From NCBI RefSeq assembly GCF_021043395.1, contig NZ_JAJNKE010000035.1:1-45694 (forward strand): a stretch of DNA of 45,694 bases. Direction: 5' to 3'. The notes below the pieces were generated by a model. It did not search any database, had not been told where the DNA came from, and was given only the letters and a program-made list of their open reading frames with translations. Of this stretch, positions 33,675-43,285 are shown in pieces (position 1 is the first letter of the stretch; each line of letters starts with the position of its first letter). Source of the DNA: Clostridium guangxiense (GTDB taxonomy: Bacteria; Bacillota; Clostridia; Clostridiales; Clostridiaceae). The position numbers and the translations under genes are program-made.

Positions 33675-33850
33675 AGTAAAGAGTAGAGTGAAGGTTGATT
33701 TTCCTACGTTTCTCTACGGAAAATTTTTAATTTATTTATTTTTCCGTAGAGAAACGTAGGAAAAATTACCTTCACTTTTGGCTTTAGCCGAAAAATTCAT
33801 CTTTGGCAAGCGAAGCAAGTTAAAACCCTTCACTTGTGTTCGTGTAGTAT
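33672..33850. repeat. Family B repeat, copy B4 (long perfect core hairpin)
   Basis: AGAGTAAAGAGTAGAGTGAAG units begin at the chemoreceptor stop codon. The core is a nearly perfect hairpin: ATTTTCCTACGTTTCTCTAC (from about 33699) pairs with GTAGAGAAACGTAGGAAAAAT (to about 33765), flanked by GAAGG and CCTTC. A trailing part with AAAACCCTTCACTTGTG resembles the end of copy B6. It lies between convergent genes and is a likely bidirectional terminator. Confidence 0.8.
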
Positions 33851-33868
33851 TAACTTAATTTGATCAAA

Positions 33869-34768
33869 TTAACATCCGCGGAGATCAAACTCAGGTACAA
33901 AGTCTTTTGAGTTTGTTCCTGTTTCTTGTATAAAGCCATTTTTAACACCAATAGATAAACTGTAATCTATAAGTGCATCGTAGTGTTTTGGGTTAAGTGG
34001 CTTATTTATTTCTGGATATTTTTCAGCATTAAACATAGGCGTATATTGATTCATTATGCTTATATAAACGGAATCCCCAAAGGTATTATAAATATAGTCA
34101 ATTACTTTTTTTGAATCAAAAAGAAGACCGGGAAGCATTAAATGCCTTATAATAACGCCTTTTTTTATTAAGTTGTTCTCATCGAATACAGGAGTACCAA
34201 CTTGAGATACCATTTCGTTTATAGCTTTAGAAGCTATTTTAAAATAATTTGGTGCCTTTGAATATTTAATAGCATACTTGTCATTAAAGTATTTCAAATC
34301 AGGAAGATAAACGTCTATATAGCCTTTGAGCATTTTTAGTGTTTCAACATTTTCGTATCCATTTGAATTATATAAAATAGGTATTGATAAACCATTTTTC
34401 TTTGATAATTTTATTGCTTTAATTATTTGATAAGCATAATGAGTTGGTGTTACAAGATTTATATTATGAGCACCTCTTGCTTGCTGTTCCAAAAAAATTT
34501 CGCTAAGTCTTTCTATTGAAACTTCTTTTCCAAAGCCTTCCTGACTTATAGTATGATTTTGGCAAAATACACATCTAAGGTTACAGTTTGAAAAAAATAC
34601 GGTGCCTGATCCTTTTGTTCCAGAAATACAAGGCTCTTCCCAGTTATGAAGAGAAACTCTTGAAATTTTTATGTTTTTTCCCGATAAGCAAAAGCCTAAT
34701 TTATCATCTAATCTATTAACATCACACTTTCTAGGACATAAGTTACATTCTGAAAGTAAATCGGTCAA
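33869..34768 (-). CDS. Radical SAM protein of the PflX / pyruvate-formate-lyase-activase-like group (COG1313)
   Basis: A 299-residue iron-sulfur protein. The radical SAM cluster motif is Cys62-x3-Cys66-x2-Cys69 (NCNLRCVFCQN). An additional cysteine group near the N-terminus (Cys8, Cys11, Cys15, Cys27: CNLCPRKCDVNR...GFC) is the hallmark of the PflX subgroup and may bind a second cluster. GARGAHNINLVTPTHY-type and YNSNGYE segments match the family. Substrate unknown. The start is TTG 34768 with GAGGAG 9 bases before it. No glycyl radical enzyme gene is adjacent. Confidence 0.87.
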   Translation of the reverse strand: MTDLLSECNLCPRKCDVNRLDDKLGFCLSGKNIKISRVSLHNWEEPCISGTKGSGTVFFSNCNLRCVFCQNHTISQEGFGKEVSIERLSEIFLEQQARGAHNINLVTPTHYAYQIIKAIKLSKKNGLSIPILYNSNGYENVETLKMLKGYIDVYLPDLKYFNDKYAIKYSKAPNYFKIASKAINEMVSQVGTPVFDENNLIKKGVIIRHLMLPGLLFDSKKVIDYIYNTFGDSVYISIMNQYTPMFNAEKYPEINKPLNPKHYDALIDYSLSIGVKNGFIQETGTNSKDFVPEFDLRGC

Positions 34769-34793
34769 TTTAAAACAACTCCTCTTTTTATGG

Positions 34794-34862
34794 TATATAG
34801 TAAACTACATGAAAGCTTTAAACTCTACTCTTTGCTCTCTACTCTATAATTGACAAATTTAA
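34794..34862. repeat. Family B fragment
   Basis: TATAGTAAACTACATGAAAG (left-end type) runs into right-arm units ACTCTACTCTTTGCTCTC. It lies between the radical SAM gene and the YkvI-like gene. Confidence 0.55.
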
Positions 34863-34908
34863 ATGCTTAAAAAATTTATCATATTTAAAGCTTATAGGTA
34901 GTAAATTT

Positions 34909-35970
34909 TTATTTATGCTTAACATAGAAATAACTACATTGTATCATAAAAAATACACTTACGACGCCAAAAGCAGGATATAAAACTGAAATTAAATTTT
35001 TAAAACCTATTTGTGAAATAGGGAGTGCAATGATTATTACTATTATTATAGATTTTTTATATGAAAATTTTAAAAAACTATTTTCTATGCTTTTGGCAAT
35101 ACTATATATATCTGAAATTTCAGTGGACAGCATTTCACACCATATTGTAATAAGGAGTATGAATTGAATCATTTTGCCAAACCTGCTTGAGATGTACAGC
35201 AAAGGTATTTCATATTTTAAAGTGTAAGGCAAATTTAGTATTAACATTAGATTTATCATTGAAGAAATGAGTAAAAGTGCCAAAGAACCTAAAGCTATGC
35301 CTAAAATTAAATGAATAAAACTGCTGTATTCTTTTTCTGTACTTAAAGGTACAAGAACACCAGAACAACATAGTATATTGAAGGCTGAATATAGAATACT
35401 AGAAATAAGCCAGTTTTTTTTGTAAACAATAAATTGAGAGGCATGAATGGGCTCTATATTGTTTGAAAATAGAAAATAGAGTATAAATACTAATGATATA
35501 ACTGTAATTAATATAGGAACTATTATTGAATTTATTTCAATAATTCCTGCAGTATTTCTAAATAGAACAAATAGAGTACAAGTTATCATTATAATAGTTC
35601 CAAATAGTTTTGGAATTTTAAAAAATTCGGCTAATAAAGATCCGCTTCCGGCTAGAATTATAGCTGCACTGCTAAGCATGAAAAAACTTACAATGATAGT
35701 AATTATATTTCCTAATATTCCAGGACTAACAAGACTTATCAGTTCTTTATAGGAATTAAGCTTAAAATTTTTACTTAACTTTATTATTATATTTCCTAAA
35801 ACTATGTATAGTAATGTACATATTACAAGACCTAAAAAACTTTTGTTTCCGTATATGGTAAAAAATTGAGAGATTTCTTGTCCAGAAGCTAGTCCAGCTC
35901 CAACGATTGTACCTATAAAGACAGCTGCAATTTGGAAAATTACTTTTAAATTACTTTTTAGGCTGTTCAT
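34909..35970 (-). CDS. YkvI-family membrane protein (predicted transporter)
   Basis: A 353-residue protein with about ten hydrophobic helices. The N-terminal FIGTIVGAGLASGQEI signature is the hallmark of the YkvI family, distant relatives of amino-acid/APC-type transporters. The glycine-rich unwound-helix motif suggests sodium-coupled transport of a small solute; this is fold-level inference. GGAGG lies before ATG at slightly long spacing. Divergent from the lipoprotein gene at 36153. Confidence 0.8.
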   Translation of the reverse strand: MNSLKSNLKVIFQIAAVFIGTIVGAGLASGQEISQFFTIYGNKSFLGLVICTLLYIVLGNIIIKLSKNFKLNSYKELISLVSPGILGNIITIIVSFFMLSSAAIILAGSGSLLAEFFKIPKLFGTIIMITCTLFVLFRNTAGIIEINSIIVPILITVISLVFILYFLFSNNIEPIHASQFIVYKKNWLISSILYSAFNILCCSGVLVPLSTEKEYSSFIHLILGIALGSLALLLISSMINLMLILNLPYTLKYEIPLLYISSRFGKMIQFILLITIWCEMLSTEISDIYSIAKSIENSFLKFSYKKSIIIVIIIALPISQIGFKNLISVLYPAFGVVSVFFMIQCSYFYVKHK

Positions 35971-36152
35971 AACCCAATATATCCTCCAAAGAAAATGTTT
36001 CTATATATGTATATAGATTTAAAAGAAAATAATGATTACGATTATAAACTTTGTGACAAACTATATATAAAAATATAACCGTAATTAAAGAAATATTGAT
36101 AAAAATTTATGTCATTAATGGAATTTAAAAATATATATTGGAGGCAGTATAT

Positions 36153-37268
36153 ATGAAAAAAATAATTTGTTTTTTTATATCTTTGTTTTTTATCTTCAAT
36201 CTCACAGGATGTGTTAAGAAAAAAGATAAAATTACAAACGTAAATGAATTTGAAATTACAAAAGCCAATAAATTGGTTGAGAGTTATATTAAGTATTACA
36301 TGAAAAATGATTTTACAAGTATGGATTATATGTATAGTAAGGATTTTAAAAGCAAGGTTAAAAAGCAAAATGAACCTAGCCTTAAGATAACTGGATATAA
36401 GATTATGGATTCGACTGAAATGGGAACAAAGGCAAATATAAAGGCCAATGTGATTAGTGTTGATGAAACATCACCATATTCCAGCACAGATGTTTATACT
36501 TTTAAAGTAAAAAAAGAAAAAGGTGCTTATGTTATAGATAGCATAGAGACAAATAATGAGAAAGAAGTATATATATATAAAAGAAGCTTGATGGTAAGAG
36601 CAAGAGATGAGGCAATGAGCAATGTTCTTATTAATTTAAGAGGTATTCCAGAATATTATTTTCAAAAAAGCGATATTGCTAATATAGATAAGTTAAAGGT
36701 ATCTAAAGATGGTTTTAAAAATATAAATCTATCATATACAGGTGATAATATAGCCATATCTACGCAGGGAGCAAATGCATTTGTAGCAGTATGTCCAATA
36801 ACTGATTTGCAGCAGCAGTCTGGTGGCTCAGATCAAGGAGGTGGCGGAGGTCAAGGTGGAACCAGTGGTGTGAGTCAAATTGAAGGAATGGGAAGTACTC
36901 AAGATGATTTGCAGCCATTGAAGGTATCCGCACAAGCTTTGACGGCTATTGATGTATATAAGGATTCAGAAGTACAAAAAATGGCATTTTCAAGAGATGA
37001 AAAAAATATTGCTGTTCAATATAAAAGTGGTGATGGTACTAATTTTAAAATATATGCTATACAGACTGGGAAACCTTTATCAGAGAATATAGAAAAAAGG
37101 TTTCAAAAGGAAAAAGTTGATTTAAAAGTAAATATGTTTGATGATGAAAATCTTATATTTGAAAGTTCTCCTAAGGATAAGTATGCAAATGACTATTCTG
37201 TGAAGAAATTAGCAGGAATGTGGAAATGGAACATAAAAACTCAAAAAGTAGAAAGACAAAATGAGTAA
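36153..37268 (+). CDS. Unknown lipoprotein with glycine-rich linker
   Basis: A 371-residue protein with a lipoprotein signal: MKKIICFFISLFFIFNLTGC, cysteine at 20. Residues 25-125 look like an NTF2-like or DUF4829-type small domain (KLVESYIKYYMKNDFTSMDYMY). A flexible Gln/Gly-rich linker (SGGSDQGGGGGQGG) separates it from a strand-rich C-terminal part. I know no function. GGAGG (36140-36144) lies 8 bases before ATG 36153, which is preferred over TTG 36138. Repeat A5 starts six bases after the stop. Confidence 0.7.
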   Translation: MKKIICFFISLFFIFNLTGCVKKKDKITNVNEFEITKANKLVESYIKYYMKNDFTSMDYMYSKDFKSKVKKQNEPSLKITGYKIMDSTEMGTKANIKANVISVDETSPYSSTDVYTFKVKKEKGAYVIDSIETNNEKEVYIYKRSLMVRARDEAMSNVLINLRGIPEYYFQKSDIANIDKLKVSKDGFKNINLSYTGDNIAISTQGANAFVAVCPITDLQQQSGGSDQGGGGGQGGTSGVSQIEGMGSTQDDLQPLKVSAQALTAIDVYKDSEVQKMAFSRDEKNIAVQYKSGDGTNFKIYAIQTGKPLSENIEKRFQKEKVDLKVNMFDDENLIFESSPKDKYANDYSVKKLAGMWKWNIKTQKVERQNE

Positions 37269-37274
37269 AATAAT

Positions 37275-37388
37275 GCGAAGTAACAATGCTTCGTCACGTT
37301 AAAAAAGTCATATAAATCTAAGATTTATTATGGCTTTTTTAAATCGTTCCTTCAGCATTGTACTCTTTACTCTCTACTCTGATTTAAG
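37275..37388 (+). repeat. Family A minimal copy A5 joined to family B units; likely terminator
   Basis: The terminus GCGAAGTAACAATGCT (37275-37290) is followed by a compact hairpin: AAAAAAGTCATATAAATCT pairs with AGATTTATTATGGCTTTTTT (to about 37341). At the right terminus, AGCATTGT runs directly into right-type 7-bp units (ACTCTTTACTCTCTACTCTG). It is thus a hybrid between the two families, and its hairpin with T-run should terminate the lipoprotein transcript. Confidence 0.8.
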
Positions 37389-37505
37389 GTTCCTGGTGTT
37401 TATAAATTGTAGCTGAAATAATTATTAGTGCAATAAATAACGCCTTAATTTTTGCAATACAGGTGGTATAATTATATTGTTGCTTTTTAGAGGAGGTAAA
37501 CTAAG

Positions 37506-38462
37506 TTGGATAACGTTAATAATAGAAATATGTGGGGAGATAAGCCTTATTACAATTTAAACTATTTCCTAAGAAATAAGTTTGGAGAAAAAGTTTTTAA
37601 GATATCACTGGATGCAGGCTTTTCTTGCCCTAATAGAGATGGCACTATAAGCAGCGGTGGATGTATATTTTGCAGCGAGAGAGGTTCTGGTGATTTCGCC
37701 GGAAACAGAAATTATTCCATATCAAAGCAGTTTGAAGATATAAAAGTTATGATGAATAAAAAGTGGAAGAATGGAGAATATATAGCTTACTTTCAGGCAT
37801 ACACCAATACCTATGCACCCTGCAGCATTCTTAGACAAAAATACAGTGAGGCACTTCAGCAGAAAGGAGTAGTTGGACTTGCTATTGCTACACGTCCAGA
37901 TTGTTTGGAAGAAGATGTACTTGATTTAATAGAAGAGTTTAGTAAAAAAACTTATGTCTGGGTAGAATTGGGTTTGCAAACTGTAAATGATGAAACTGCA
38001 AAAATAATAAACAGGGGTTATGATTTGGGAGTTTTTGAAGATGCAGTAGAAAGGCTTAGAAAAAGAAATATAGATGTTGTAGTTCACACTATATTTGGGC
38101 TGCCTTATGAAAATAGAGAAAATATGCTAGACACAGTAAGATATATATCACAAATTGATATCCAAGGTGTAAAATTTCACTTGCTTCATTTACTTTATGA
38201 TACTCCTTTAGCTAATTTATATGAACAGAATAAGTTTAAGTTTATGGACAAGGAAGAATATGTAGATATAGTTTGTACATCAATAGCGATGCTGCGCCAA
38301 GATATAGTTGTTCACAGACTTACAGGGGATGCTCCTAGAAATTTACTCATAGGACCGATGTGGAGTCTTAAAAAGTGGGAGGTATTAAATGCAATAAACA
38401 ACAAAATGGTACGAGAAGGCTTGTATCAAGGTTTGTACTTTTACACAAATAAGATAAAATAG
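37506..38462 (+). CDS. TIGR01212-family radical SAM protein (YtqA/YhcC type)
   Basis: A 318-residue radical SAM enzyme of unknown substrate. The atypical cluster motif is Cys41, Cys53, Cys56 (FSCPNRDGT then GGCIFCS), as in the TIGR01212 group, where the first spacing is twelve rather than three. YFQAYTNTYAP, GLAIATRPDCL and the WVELGLQT segment are well conserved. Start TTG 37506 follows AGGAGG (37491-37496) by 9 bases. It precedes msmK by 86 bases and may be independent of it. Confidence 0.88.
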   Translation: MDNVNNRNMWGDKPYYNLNYFLRNKFGEKVFKISLDAGFSCPNRDGTISSGGCIFCSERGSGDFAGNRNYSISKQFEDIKVMMNKKWKNGEYIAYFQAYTNTYAPCSILRQKYSEALQQKGVVGLAIATRPDCLEEDVLDLIEEFSKKTYVWVELGLQTVNDETAKIINRGYDLGVFEDAVERLRKRNIDVVVHTIFGLPYENRENMLDTVRYISQIDIQGVKFHLLHLLYDTPLANLYEQNKFKFMDKEEYVDIVCTSIAMLRQDIVVHRLTGDAPRNLLIGPMWSLKKWEVLNAINNKMVREGLYQGLYFYTNKIK

Positions 38463-38548
38463 TTTTGTGTTTTTTATGTATAGATAAAAGGTTTTCAATA
38501 AGATAATATATAAGCAATGAGAGAAAAAAAGTTGAGGAGGAGTTAGCA

Positions 38549-39658
38549 ATGTCAAATTTATCATTAAGACATATCTATAAAGTTTATGAAGGAAACGTAA
38601 CAGCAGTTAAAGATTTTAATCTTGAAATAGAAGATAAGGAATTCGTAGTATTTGTAGGACCTTCTGGATGTGGTAAATCAACAACACTTAGAATGATTGC
38701 TGGACTTGAAGAAATTTCCCAAGGAGAGCTTTACATAGGAGACAAGTTAGTTAACGATGTTTCACCAAAAGACAGAGATATAGCAATGGTTTTCCAGAAC
38801 TATGCATTATATCCGCACATGACCGTTTATGATAATATGGCTTTTGGATTGAAACTTAGAAAAATACCTAAAGCAGAAATAGATCAAAAAGTTAAGGAAG
38901 CGGCAAAAATACTTGACATAGATCACTTATTAGATAGAAAACCAAAGGCACTTTCTGGTGGACAAAGACAAAGAGTTGCCATGGGAAGAGCTATAGTAAG
39001 AAATCCAAAGGTATTCCTTCTTGATGAACCTTTGTCAAACTTGGATGCTAAACTTAGAGTTCAAATGAGAACTGAAATATCAAAACTTCATACTAAATTA
39101 CAGACAACATTTATATACGTTACACATGACCAGACAGAAGCTATGACATTAGGAACAAAACTTGTTGTTATGAAAGATGGTATAGTTCAACAAGTTGATA
39201 CTCCTCAGAAAATATATGAGCATCCTATAAATATATTTGTTGCAGGATTTATTGGAAGTCCTCAAATGAACTTTGTAGATGCCAAAGTAACAGAAAGTAA
39301 TGGTAAGATAACTTTAATAGTAGAAGGCGATACTATTCCACTTCCACAAGATAAAGCAGAAGTACTTAAAAAAGGTGGATATATTGGAAAAGAAGTTATT
39401 ATGGGTATAAGACCTGAAAATATAGATGAAGATCCAGAATTCCTAGAGAAACATAAGGATGCAGTAATAGAAGCTAAGGTAGAAGTAACAGAACTTATGG
39501 GTTCAGAAACATATATATATCTTACAAAGGGTAAATCTAACTTTACTGCAAGAGTTGCTGGAACTTCACAAGCTAAAGCTGGAGACGCTTTAAAGATAGG
39601 TATGAACACATCTAAGATTCATATATTCGATAAAGAAACTGAACAAACTTTAGTTTAA
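38549..39658 (+). CDS. msmK: Carbohydrate ABC importer ATPase (MsmK/MsmX/UgpC type)
   Basis: A 369-residue cytoplasmic ATPase that energises sugar-import ABC permeases. Walker A GPSGCGKST, Q-loop VFQNYALYPHM, signature LSGGQRQR, Walker B VFLLDEPLSNLDA and switch VTHDQTEAM are all intact. The C-terminal 130 residues form the TOBE/MalK regulatory region (GIRPENI). There are no permease or solute-binding genes nearby, so it is an orphan shared by several importers, as MsmX is in Bacillus. GAGGAGG-like sequence precedes ATG, and a strong terminator follows. Confidence 0.93.
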   Translation: MSNLSLRHIYKVYEGNVTAVKDFNLEIEDKEFVVFVGPSGCGKSTTLRMIAGLEEISQGELYIGDKLVNDVSPKDRDIAMVFQNYALYPHMTVYDNMAFGLKLRKIPKAEIDQKVKEAAKILDIDHLLDRKPKALSGGQRQRVAMGRAIVRNPKVFLLDEPLSNLDAKLRVQMRTEISKLHTKLQTTFIYVTHDQTEAMTLGTKLVVMKDGIVQQVDTPQKIYEHPINIFVAGFIGSPQMNFVDAKVTESNGKITLIVEGDTIPLPQDKAEVLKKGGYIGKEVIMGIRPENIDEDPEFLEKHKDAVIEAKVEVTELMGSETYIYLTKGKSNFTARVAGTSQAKAGDALKIGMNTSKIHIFDKETEQTLV

Positions 39659-39690
39659 TAAAATTTGTTTCCCAATAAATATATTTTAAA

Positions 39691-39735
39691 TATATTGAAA
39701 AAGCTCCTGTTTTATAGGAGCTTTTTCAATATATA
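39691..39735 (+). terminator. msmK terminator
   Basis: TATATTGAAAAAGCTCCT (39691-39708) and its exact complement (39716-39733) form an 18-bp stem with 7-base loop. The T5 lies inside the right arm. Confidence 0.85.
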
Positions 39736-39783
39736 ATGATATAATTATACTTACAAATATAAGTTAACATAGGAGGAATAAAA

Positions 39784-40728
39784 ATGTACGAATTTAAGGA
39801 TTTTCTACAAGAATTAAGTGGAAATACAAATATATCATTTAAGCTTACTGGAGAAAATGGAAAAGTAATATATACTAGTAATTCTTACGTAGAAAACTGT
39901 GATAAGATTTATTTTCCTGTGTATTTAGGAAAAAATAAGCATGTTGTAAGTATACATAAAGGAAATGAGTCTTGTTTAAAGCTCTTGAGGTATACTATAG
40001 AAAATAAATATAAAGAACTTTATTCTGTAAAGGAACAATCTATAATTAATTTATTAGAAGCTAGTGAAATTGATAAGGATAAATTTGAAAGTGAAGAGTT
40101 TTTTATATCTAAGGGTTCTAGTCTTTTTATTGTAAATATAAGTTCTAGTAGGTATGAGGGAATAAACGTAATAGAGCAAATGTACAACGATGAAAATATT
40201 ATAAGTATAATATATAAGGGCAATATCATTGTAATAGGATACTTTGAGGACCCATATGAACATGCCGTAAGTATTAGAGACGCTATAGTTTCTAATTTAT
40301 TTTGCGAATGTACTGTAAGCTATAGTAAAACTATACATGATAAATATGAATTAAAAGAAGCTTATGATGAGGCAAGAGAAGCATTAATACTTGGTAAGAA
40401 ATTTTCCCTAAAGGAAGGGGTTCTTGACTACAATAAATTACTGTTTGAGAAAATAGTTTATAACATTGAACCTAAATTAAAAAAGGAATTCTTAGATAAA
40501 TTCAAAGAAAAGTTTAATCAATTTGATGCAGAAATGATAAACACTATAGATGAGTTTGTTAAAACTGGTCTTAATATAAGCGAATCCGCTAGAAAACTGT
40601 ATATACATAGAAATACTTTGATATACAGACTTGATAAAATAAAAAAAGAAACGGGTTTTGATATAAGAAATTTTAAAGAGGCGACAGTATTTATAACCGC
40701 ATTTCTTGTGTGGAGAGAAGTTAAATAA
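39784..40728 (+). CDS. PucR/CdaR-type transcriptional regulator
   Basis: A 314-residue regulator. The C-terminal helix-turn-helix of the PucR family (PF13556) is clear: LNISESARKLYIHRNTLIYRLDKIKKETGFDIRNF in residues about 258-292, read here in pieces. The middle (about 100-230) is GGDEF-like as in CdaR (VSYSKTIHDKYELKEAYDEAREAL). Its target is unknown. Position next to msmK, across a terminator, makes a role in carbohydrate uptake attractive. GGAGG lies before ATG and a terminator follows. Confidence 0.85.
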   Translation: MYEFKDFLQELSGNTNISFKLTGENGKVIYTSNSYVENCDKIYFPVYLGKNKHVVSIHKGNESCLKLLRYTIENKYKELYSVKEQSIINLLEASEIDKDKFESEEFFISKGSSLFIVNISSSRYEGINVIEQMYNDENIISIIYKGNIIVIGYFEDPYEHAVSIRDAIVSNLFCECTVSYSKTIHDKYELKEAYDEAREALILGKKFSLKEGVLDYNKLLFEKIVYNIEPKLKKEFLDKFKEKFNQFDAEMINTIDEFVKTGLNISESARKLYIHRNTLIYRLDKIKKETGFDIRNFKEATVFITAFLVWREVK

Positions 40729-40730
40729 AA

Positions 40731-40757
40731 AAACAGCATATGGGCTGTTTTTTTTTT
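40731..40757 (+). terminator. Terminator of the PucR-type regulator gene
   Basis: AAACAGC (40731-40737) pairs with GCTGTTT (40744-40750), followed by a run of nine or so T. Confidence 0.85.
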
Positions 40758-40922
40758 ACGAATTTTATCGAAAATAATAAAAAATTTAATAATATTAGAT
40801 ATTATATTAATTTTGTATGAAAATTTTATTAGTAAGTGGTAAAATGTTTAGTATATGAATTTTATATTAATAAAATATGCCTTTTTTGTGAACTACAGGG
40901 TTATAAACGGAGGATGATAATT

Positions 40923-41840
40923 ATGAAATATTGTTACAAGTGTGGATATCAACTTGAAGATGATGATTTATTTTGTGGCAACTGTGGAGAAAAGCAAATG
41001 CAAGATAATAGTGCAAATGGTGAAAATTTTGACCATAATAAAAATGATATGAAGAAAAAAACTACAGAACATGAGAATTTAAGTAACTATAGAAGAAGCA
41101 GTAACGTAAATTTGTCTTATATAATAGATAATTTGTTAAAGATGTTTACGAAACCAATAAGTACTAGTAAAAGATTTATAGAGGACAGAGATAATAATAC
41201 CGTTATAGCAGTAAGTATATTCTCAATTTTATTTTATGGAATTTTAGGAATTTGGAGAATTAAGCAATTATTTTATAGTGCAGAAAATATTATGATAAAT
41301 GGGTTGAAAAAAATAGAAAGTATATATAGGTTATTCGGTAATATTGGTTCAAGTACTGATACATCGGATATTAATCAAGCTATGATTGCAATTAATAAAG
41401 TAAGGCAGTCTATTGTTATACCTTATGGAAAAATATTTTTTCAAAACTGCATTGTTTTTATAATGTTACTGATAATTATATTTGCATTTATAAGTGTTGC
41501 AACCAATATTACAAATCATAAACAAACTTCAGCATTAGAAACCTATAAAATTTCTCTTATCGTGTTAATTCCATTTTTATATTTTAAAACACTTTCTATA
41601 TTAATATCATATGGATCAAATTATGTTGGAATTGGAATTCAATTAATTGGAATTATAGTATCAATAGGGTGCTTATTTATATTAATTAAGGATGTATTGG
41701 GAGTTAAAGAAGATTGTAGTTTATTTATTGTTTCAATTTGTTTTGTAGTTATATGCATTGCTTATTTGGTTTGCTTATCAAATTTTATATATTCTGATTT
41801 GCAGCAAGTAATAACATCATTTAAAGGTATTAATTTTTAA
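40923..41840 (+). CDS. Zinc-ribbon multi-spanning membrane protein (first of three)
   Basis: A 305-residue protein. An N-terminal zinc ribbon (Cys4, Cys7, Cys18, Cys21: YCYKCG...FCGNCG) is followed by a charged linker (to about 80) and then five to six hydrophobic helices. The zinc ribbon would face the cytoplasm. No enzymatic motif is seen; the hydrophobic part recalls Yip1-like or DUF-type membrane domains without a clear match. ATG 40923 follows GGAGG (40909-40913) by 9 bases; the longer frame from 40836 is rejected. The next zinc-ribbon gene begins 22 bases after the stop. Confidence 0.72.
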   Translation: MKYCYKCGYQLEDDDLFCGNCGEKQMQDNSANGENFDHNKNDMKKKTTEHENLSNYRRSSNVNLSYIIDNLLKMFTKPISTSKRFIEDRDNNTVIAVSIFSILFYGILGIWRIKQLFYSAENIMINGLKKIESIYRLFGNIGSSTDTSDINQAMIAINKVRQSIVIPYGKIFFQNCIVFIMLLIIIFAFISVATNITNHKQTSALETYKISLIVLIPFLYFKTLSILISYGSNYVGIGIQLIGIIVSIGCLFILIKDVLGVKEDCSLFIVSICFVVICIAYLVCLSNFIYSDLQQVITSFKGINF

Positions 41841-41862
41841 CATAAGATAGGAGAGGATTAAT

Positions 41863-43260
41863 TTGAAGTTTTGCCCTAAATGTGGTGCTGAATTGAAAGA
41901 TGGACAAACATTTTGTTCTAAGTGCGGTAGTAAAGTAGGTTCCCAAGATATTGACAATAACCATAAGAATGATACTACACGTGAAATTGAAATTATACAG
42001 GATGGGTCATCTAAATTTCAAGACCACAATTTTAAGTTTGGTTTTAGAAAAAAAATTATTTCTTGTGTTGTACTAGTTTTAGTTATATTATCTATATTCC
42101 TTTATATTGTAGGCAGCAATGTTACAAAGCCAGATGTAGTTGTTGATAAATTTAAAAGTGCAGTTACATCTAATGATAAGAAAGAACTTAAAAGCTTATT
42201 ATTTTGTGATGATAGTGAATTAAATATAAATGACGAAAATGTATCAATGCTTTTAAAATATTTTAAAAAAAATCCATCTAATTTAAATAGTATTGTGGCA
42301 AATTTAAATAAACAAGCAGCAGTAGCATCAGAAATAAAAAACTTTCAGAAAGATTCAAGTATGGCTTTTAATATTGAACGTGTAGGAAAAAAATATTTAT
42401 TTTTTCCAAAGTATAAAATAAATATGCAGCCAGCATTTATAGAAATAAAGGCGTCAACTAAAGGTATAAAATTTATATTAGATAATAAAGAAATAGGAAA
42501 AAGTGATAGCGATAGCTTTAAGAAAAAATATGGACCTTTTATGCCAATAGGGTATACTCTTTTGGCTGACTATAAGGGAAAATATGTGTCTTTAAGCAAA
42601 GCCTATGATGTTAATCTTGATAAGGCAAGCCATGAAGAGAGCATAGAGGCTTTAAATGATTTAAAATACATAAGTATTGATAGTGATAGGCCAGAAGCTG
42701 AAATATTTGTAAACAATAAAGATACCGGAGTTAAGGTAGCAGAGGCTAATAATTTCGGACCTGTTGGCAAAAATACGCAAATTTATGGAGTTGTTCAAAA
42801 AGATGGCGCAAAATTAAGAAGCAATAATTATAATGTTTCTGATGATGATAGAATTTATTTAGATTTTGGTGATGCTGAAAACAAACTTAATGATGTACAA
42901 GATAAGGTTAAGAATCTTGCCTATTGGTATACTAATGCATTTACTCAAGCTGTTAATTCAAACGATATTTCCCAAATACAATCATACGTATATCCTGGAA
43001 GTGACTTGTATAACGAACAAACGAAGTATATTCCTAGTACATATGAAAAGGGAATAAAAGAGTATCTTAGAAATTGCAATGTTGTATCTGTAAATGTAAA
43101 TGATGATAATGATTCAGGAACAGTTATTACAAATGAGGTTTATGATATCGAGGATAATAGTGGTAATATTACTACAAAATCATTTAACTATAAATATGCT
43201 TTTAAATACAATGATAGTATTAATAGTTATCAACTTACAAGTATAGCAAATGCACAATGA
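41863..43260 (+). CDS. Zinc-ribbon single-pass protein, TcaA/YvbJ-like (second of three)
   Basis: 465 residues. The zinc ribbon Cys4/Cys7/Cys18/Cys21 (FCPKCGAELKDGQTFCSKCG) is followed by a transmembrane helix at about 62-82. The long outer part holds TcaA/YvbJ-like repeats (PDVVVDKFKSAVTSNDKKEL, then a segment with ARPEAEIFVNNKDTG-like sequence) and an NTF2-like C-terminal domain. TcaA in Staphylococcus influences teicoplanin response; YvbJ in Bacillus is unassigned. TTG 41863 follows GGAGAGG. It lies between two other zinc-ribbon genes. Confidence 0.8.
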   Translation: MKFCPKCGAELKDGQTFCSKCGSKVGSQDIDNNHKNDTTREIEIIQDGSSKFQDHNFKFGFRKKIISCVVLVLVILSIFLYIVGSNVTKPDVVVDKFKSAVTSNDKKELKSLLFCDDSELNINDENVSMLLKYFKKNPSNLNSIVANLNKQAAVASEIKNFQKDSSMAFNIERVGKKYLFFPKYKINMQPAFIEIKASTKGIKFILDNKEIGKSDSDSFKKKYGPFMPIGYTLLADYKGKYVSLSKAYDVNLDKASHEESIEALNDLKYISIDSDRPEAEIFVNNKDTGVKVAEANNFGPVGKNTQIYGVVQKDGAKLRSNNYNVSDDDRIYLDFGDAENKLNDVQDKVKNLAYWYTNAFTQAVNSNDISQIQSYVYPGSDLYNEQTKYIPSTYEKGIKEYLRNCNVVSVNVNDDNDSGTVITNEVYDIEDNSGNITTKSFNYKYAFKYNDSINSYQLTSIANAQ

Positions 43261-43285
43261 AAATCATTTAAAGGAAGCGTAGGTT

